DNA of 64,000 nucleotides, from contig NZ_QAVX01000001.1 of NCBI RefSeq assembly GCF_003121485.1, positions 62,001 through 126,000 on the forward strand, given 5' to 3'. The position numbers and the translations under genes are program-made. This stretch comes from Dyella sp. C11 (GTDB taxonomy: Bacteria > Pseudomonadota > Gammaproteobacteria > Xanthomonadales > Rhodanobacteraceae). The notes beneath the pieces are model-generated. The model saw only the letters and a list, made by a program, of their open reading frames with translations. It searched no databases and was not told the origin of the DNA. Positions 61,345 through 64,000 of this stretch are shown one piece after another. Every line of letters starts with the position of its first letter. Position 1 is the first letter of the stretch.

Positions 61345-62757
61345 TTAACCCAACCGCATCAACAGCTTCAGCATCCGCTTGAACTGCGCGCCATACGGCG
61401 GATTGAGCATGCCCGTGCCATTGAGGCGTGCCTGGCGAAATACCGGCTTCATGTGCGAAAACGTCTGGAAACCCGCTTCGCCGTGATAACCGCCGATGCC
61501 CGACGGGCCCACGCCACCGAACGGCAGGCCGTGCTGGGCGATGTGATAGAGCGTGTCGTTCACCGTCACGCCGCCGGCATGCGTACGTTTCAGCACCTCG
61601 TCGATCACCGCGCCACTTTCCTCGAACAGGTAAAGCGCGAGGGGCTGCGGGTGACTGGCGATGTAGCTGATCGCCTCGTCCAATGAGTCATACGGCATCA
61701 CCGGCAGCAGCGGGCCGAAGATCTCGTCCTGCATCACCGCCATGGTGTCGTTGACGTTGGTCAGCATCACCGGCGCAAGCAGGCGCTTGGCTGGCAGGTC
61801 GTGCGCATCGCTCATCGGCTCGGCACGCGCGCCTGCTGCCAACGCGTCGTCGCGAAGCTTGCGCAGGCGGTCGTACTGGCGATCCGACACCACCGACGTG
61901 TACTGCTCCTGCGCACCAAGTCGCGGATACAGCTTGCCGACCATCTGGCGCGCGGTGCTGACGAATTCACCCAGGCGTTCGCGCGGCACCAGCACGTAAT
62001 CCGGTGCGATGCAGGTCTGCCCGGCATTCACCAGCTTGCCGAACACGATGCGTTCCACGGCATGTTCGAAGCGCGCGCCGGGGCCGACGATGGCCGGTGA
62101 CTTGCCGCCCAGTTCCAGTGTCACTGGCGTGAGGTTGGTGGCGGCCGCGCGCATCACGTGATGGCCGACGGCCGTGGAGCCTGTAAACAGCAGGTGGTCG
62201 AACGGCAGCGCCGAAAACGCCTGCGCCACGTCGGCGTCGCCGTTGACCACGACGACTTCATCCGCCGAAAAATAGCGCGCCACCTGCTCGGCAAACAACG
62301 CAGAAAAGCTCGGCGTGTACTCGCTCATCTTCAGCATCACGCGGTTGCCCGCGGTGAGCGCGTCGATCAGCGGTCCCACCGCAAGGAACACCGGATAGTT
62401 CCACGGCACGATGATGCCCACCACGCCGCGCGGCTGCGGCATGAGCGTGGTGCGTGCGGGCAGGAAGACCAGGTTGGCCAGCCTGCCGCGCGCACGCATC
62501 CAGCGGCGCCCGTTCTTCAGCGAGTGACGAAGATTCGACAGGCTGGGGTAAAGCTCCAGCAACTCCGTTTCTTCCTTCGCCCGATAACCGAAGTCCGCGC
62601 TGATGGCGTCGGCAAACGCGTCGCGTTGCTCGTTGAGCATGCGCTCCAGCGTGCGCAGCCGCGTTGCGCGCACGTCCCATGAAGGCATGGGATCGCGCGC
62701 CTGCGCTTCGCGCAGGCGCAACAGGCTCGAGTGAAGCGACGGACTAGGCTCTTTCAT
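61345..62757 (-). CDS. Coniferyl-aldehyde-dehydrogenase-like aldehyde dehydrogenase
   Basis: The 470-residue protein is an NAD(P)-dependent aldehyde dehydrogenase with the catalytic E215 in LELGGKSP and C249 in NAGQTCIAPDY. The GVVGIIVPWNYPVFL segment and the short C-terminus match the CalB-type class 3-like branch that oxidises coniferyl and fatty aldehydes. There is no signal. The ATG at 62757 has GAGGCTGTCACC ahead. The TonB receptor gene upstream ends 17 bp away, so the two are probably co-transcribed. The aldehyde substrate is not certain. Confidence 0.92.
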   Translation of the reverse strand: MKEPSPSLHSSLLRLREAQARDPMPSWDVRATRLRTLERMLNEQRDAFADAISADFGYRAKEETELLELYPSLSNLRHSLKNGRRWMRARGRLANLVFLPARTTLMPQPRGVVGIIVPWNYPVFLAVGPLIDALTAGNRVMLKMSEYTPSFSALFAEQVARYFSADEVVVVNGDADVAQAFSALPFDHLLFTGSTAVGHHVMRAAATNLTPVTLELGGKSPAIVGPGARFEHAVERIVFGKLVNAGQTCIAPDYVLVPRERLGEFVSTARQMVGKLYPRLGAQEQYTSVVSDRQYDRLRKLRDDALAAGARAEPMSDAHDLPAKRLLAPVMLTNVNDTMAVMQDEIFGPLLPVMPYDSLDEAISYIASHPQPLALYLFEESGAVIDEVLKRTHAGGVTVNDTLYHIAQHGLPFGGVGPSGIGGYHGEAGFQTFSHMKPVFRQARLNGTGMLNPPYGAQFKRMLKLLMRLG

Positions 62758-62773
62758 GGTGACAGCCTCACAA

Positions 62774-64000
62774 TTAGAACTTCGCGCGCAGTTCCAGGCC
62801 CCACATGCGCGGCGGCGTGATGGTGGCGAACGGCGTGCCGAACACCGACGTGCTGATGTTGTTGACGCCCGTGATGTAGCGCTTGTTGAACACGTTGTTG
62901 CCGTACAGGGCCACACCCCAGCGATCGCCCGGCGCATGCCAATCGATGCGTGCATCCGTGCGCTGCTGGCTGGTGCCGACCTTGAAATTCGGGCTGATGT
63001 CGCATTCGCCTTGCACCTGCGAATCGGAATTGCAGCGCGTGGCACCGCGATACGCCTGCGACAGGTCGAACTCCAGGTCGCCGTTGGCCACGCCATGCAC
63101 AGTGTAGGACAGCGACAAGGCACCGGAGAAGTACGGCGCGCCGGTGGGCTGGCCGCTCAGATCGGTGCCGTCCGGCGCGGTGGCGGAGCGATAGGTGGAG
63201 TTGATGTATGCACCCATGAAGTTCACGCGGAAGCCGTCGATCGGCGCCCACTGCGCTTCCAGTTCGGCACCCTTCGCTTCCTGGTCGCTGCTGTTGACAA
63301 TGTAGATGGGAATGCCCGTGCCGCTGTTGGGGTCCAGAGCCAGCGTCTGGATGTTGTCGTAGCGGTAGTAATACACCGAGCCGTTCAGCAGAAGGTTTTG
63401 ATCAGGAAAAAGGGTCTTGATGCCTGCTTCGTAGTTGATCACCTTTTCCGGCTGGAACGTGGAGCCCACCTGCACGCTGTTGTAGCCACCGGCCTTGTAG
63501 CCCTTGGTGATGGAGGCGTAGGCCATCACGTCCGGCGTGAACTTGTAGCTGGCGACCAGGCGCGGGCTGAAGTTGTTCCAGGTGTTGCTGGCGTTGACGG
63601 TCTGGCCCACGGCCTGCGGGAAGATGAAGTTGCTGCTGTACGCATCCAGCGTGCCGGGCGGAAGAATGCCCAGGCCATAAAGGCCGGCCACCGTGGCATC
63701 GAACGCCGGCGCGCTGCGCGGCATGTTGTACCAGCTGAAGTCCTTCTCGTCGCGCGTGTAGCGCAGGCCCGTGGTGATGTCGAACTTGTCGCTCACGTGC
63801 CAGATCACGTCGCCGAACGCGGCATACGCCTTGAAGTTGCCATCGTTGCTGATGGCTTCCTTCCACGGATCACCCAGCAGCGAGAACGGCAGGCCGGCCG
63901 CGGCCAGCATGTTGCTGATGTCGGTGAGCGGCGTGCCGGCGCCTTCCACGTTGTTCGCCAGCGTGTCGAGGCTGTTGGTGTTGATGTCCGTCACGCTGGT
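62774..64000 (-). CDS. TonB-dependent receptor, C-terminal part (cut by window end)
   Basis: At least 408 residues of a barrel are present, with DKFDITTGLRYTRDEKDFSW, FSPRLVASYKFTPDVMAYASITKGYKAGGYNS, INYEAGIKTLFPDQNLLLN and the terminal WGLELRAKF. The N-terminal plug lies beyond position 64000. Features resemble the FepA/FhuA-like or general TonB-receptor barrel. It precedes the aldehyde dehydrogenase by 16 bp on the same strand, suggesting that they handle the same compound, perhaps an aromatic one. Confidence 0.92.
   Translation of the reverse strand, partial: TSVTDINTNSLDTLANNVEGAGTPLTDISNMLAAAGLPFSLLGDPWKEAISNDGNFKAYAAFGDVIWHVSDKFDITTGLRYTRDEKDFSWYNMPRSAPAFDATVAGLYGLGILPPGTLDAYSSNFIFPQAVGQTVNASNTWNNFSPRLVASYKFTPDVMAYASITKGYKAGGYNSVQVGSTFQPEKVINYEAGIKTLFPDQNLLLNGSVYYYRYDNIQTLALDPNSGTGIPIYIVNSSDQEAKGAELEAQWAPIDGFRVNFMGAYINSTYRSATAPDGTDLSGQPTGAPYFSGALSLSYTVHGVANGDLEFDLSQAYRGATRCNSDSQVQGECDISPNFKVGTSQQRTDARIDWHAPGDRWGVALYGNNVFNKRYITGVNNISTSVFGTPFATITPPRMWGLELRAKF

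Overview
This 64 kb window is GC-rich and densely packed. It reads as chromosome from a gammaproteobacterium of the Xanthomonadales, most likely Rhodanobacteraceae (Dyella, Luteibacter or Rhodanobacter type). That placement is an inference from several large TonB-dependent receptors, a FadL-type porin, many diguanylate cyclases, a YcgL protein and REP-like palindromes; no rRNA, tRNA, CRISPR array, transposase or phage gene was seen.

Layout. 0-2.2 kb: a stand-alone CheB methylesterase and a hybrid sensor kinase. 2.2-3.1 kb: two small membrane proteins. 3.4-11.9 kb: a glucan-utilisation locus (LacI regulator, secreted GH3 glucosidase, TonB-dependent receptor, flavin-dependent halogenase-like protein), with palindromic LacI-type operators before the glucosidase and the receptor. 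11.9-15.9 kb: exported proteins of unknown function, one frameshifted, and a proline iminopeptidase. 16-21.6 kb: a large TonB-dependent receptor, a MliC-like lysozyme inhibitor and a serine hydrolase. 22-24 kb: a GAF-GGDEF cyclase and an AraC regulator.

24-27.9 kb: a bufferin-type copper-peptide operon (bufA2-bufB-bufC) facing a DoxX-thioredoxin-CcdA operon across a regulatory region that carries two inverted 29-bp elements. 27.9-32 kb: MarC and a MrfA/MrfB-like DNA repair pair. 32.1-39.8 kb: a two-component system followed by a complete tripartite RND pump, all on one strand with ATGA or GTGA overlaps.

39.8-44.3 kb holds the most interesting system: a split-borosin RiPP locus. It has an alpha/beta hydrolase, a tetrapyrrole-methylase-family peptide-backbone N-methyltransferase, two paralogous precursor peptides with different cores, and a GGDEF protein whose start lies 2 nt after the second precursor.

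44.5-64 kb: an FAH-family hydrolase with a PEBP-family protein, a sedolisin, HemB, a repeat-rich non-coding island (49.2-50.0 kb), a tautomerase/DUF4865/carboxymuconolactone-decarboxylase-like operon divergent from a LysR gene, a Kef-type antiporter, a family 9 glycosyltransferase, a giant ankyrin membrane protein, YcgL, a FadL porin, a coniferyl-aldehyde-dehydrogenase-like enzyme, and a TonB-dependent receptor cut by the window end.

All functions come from reading motifs and remembered family features; no database search was run.
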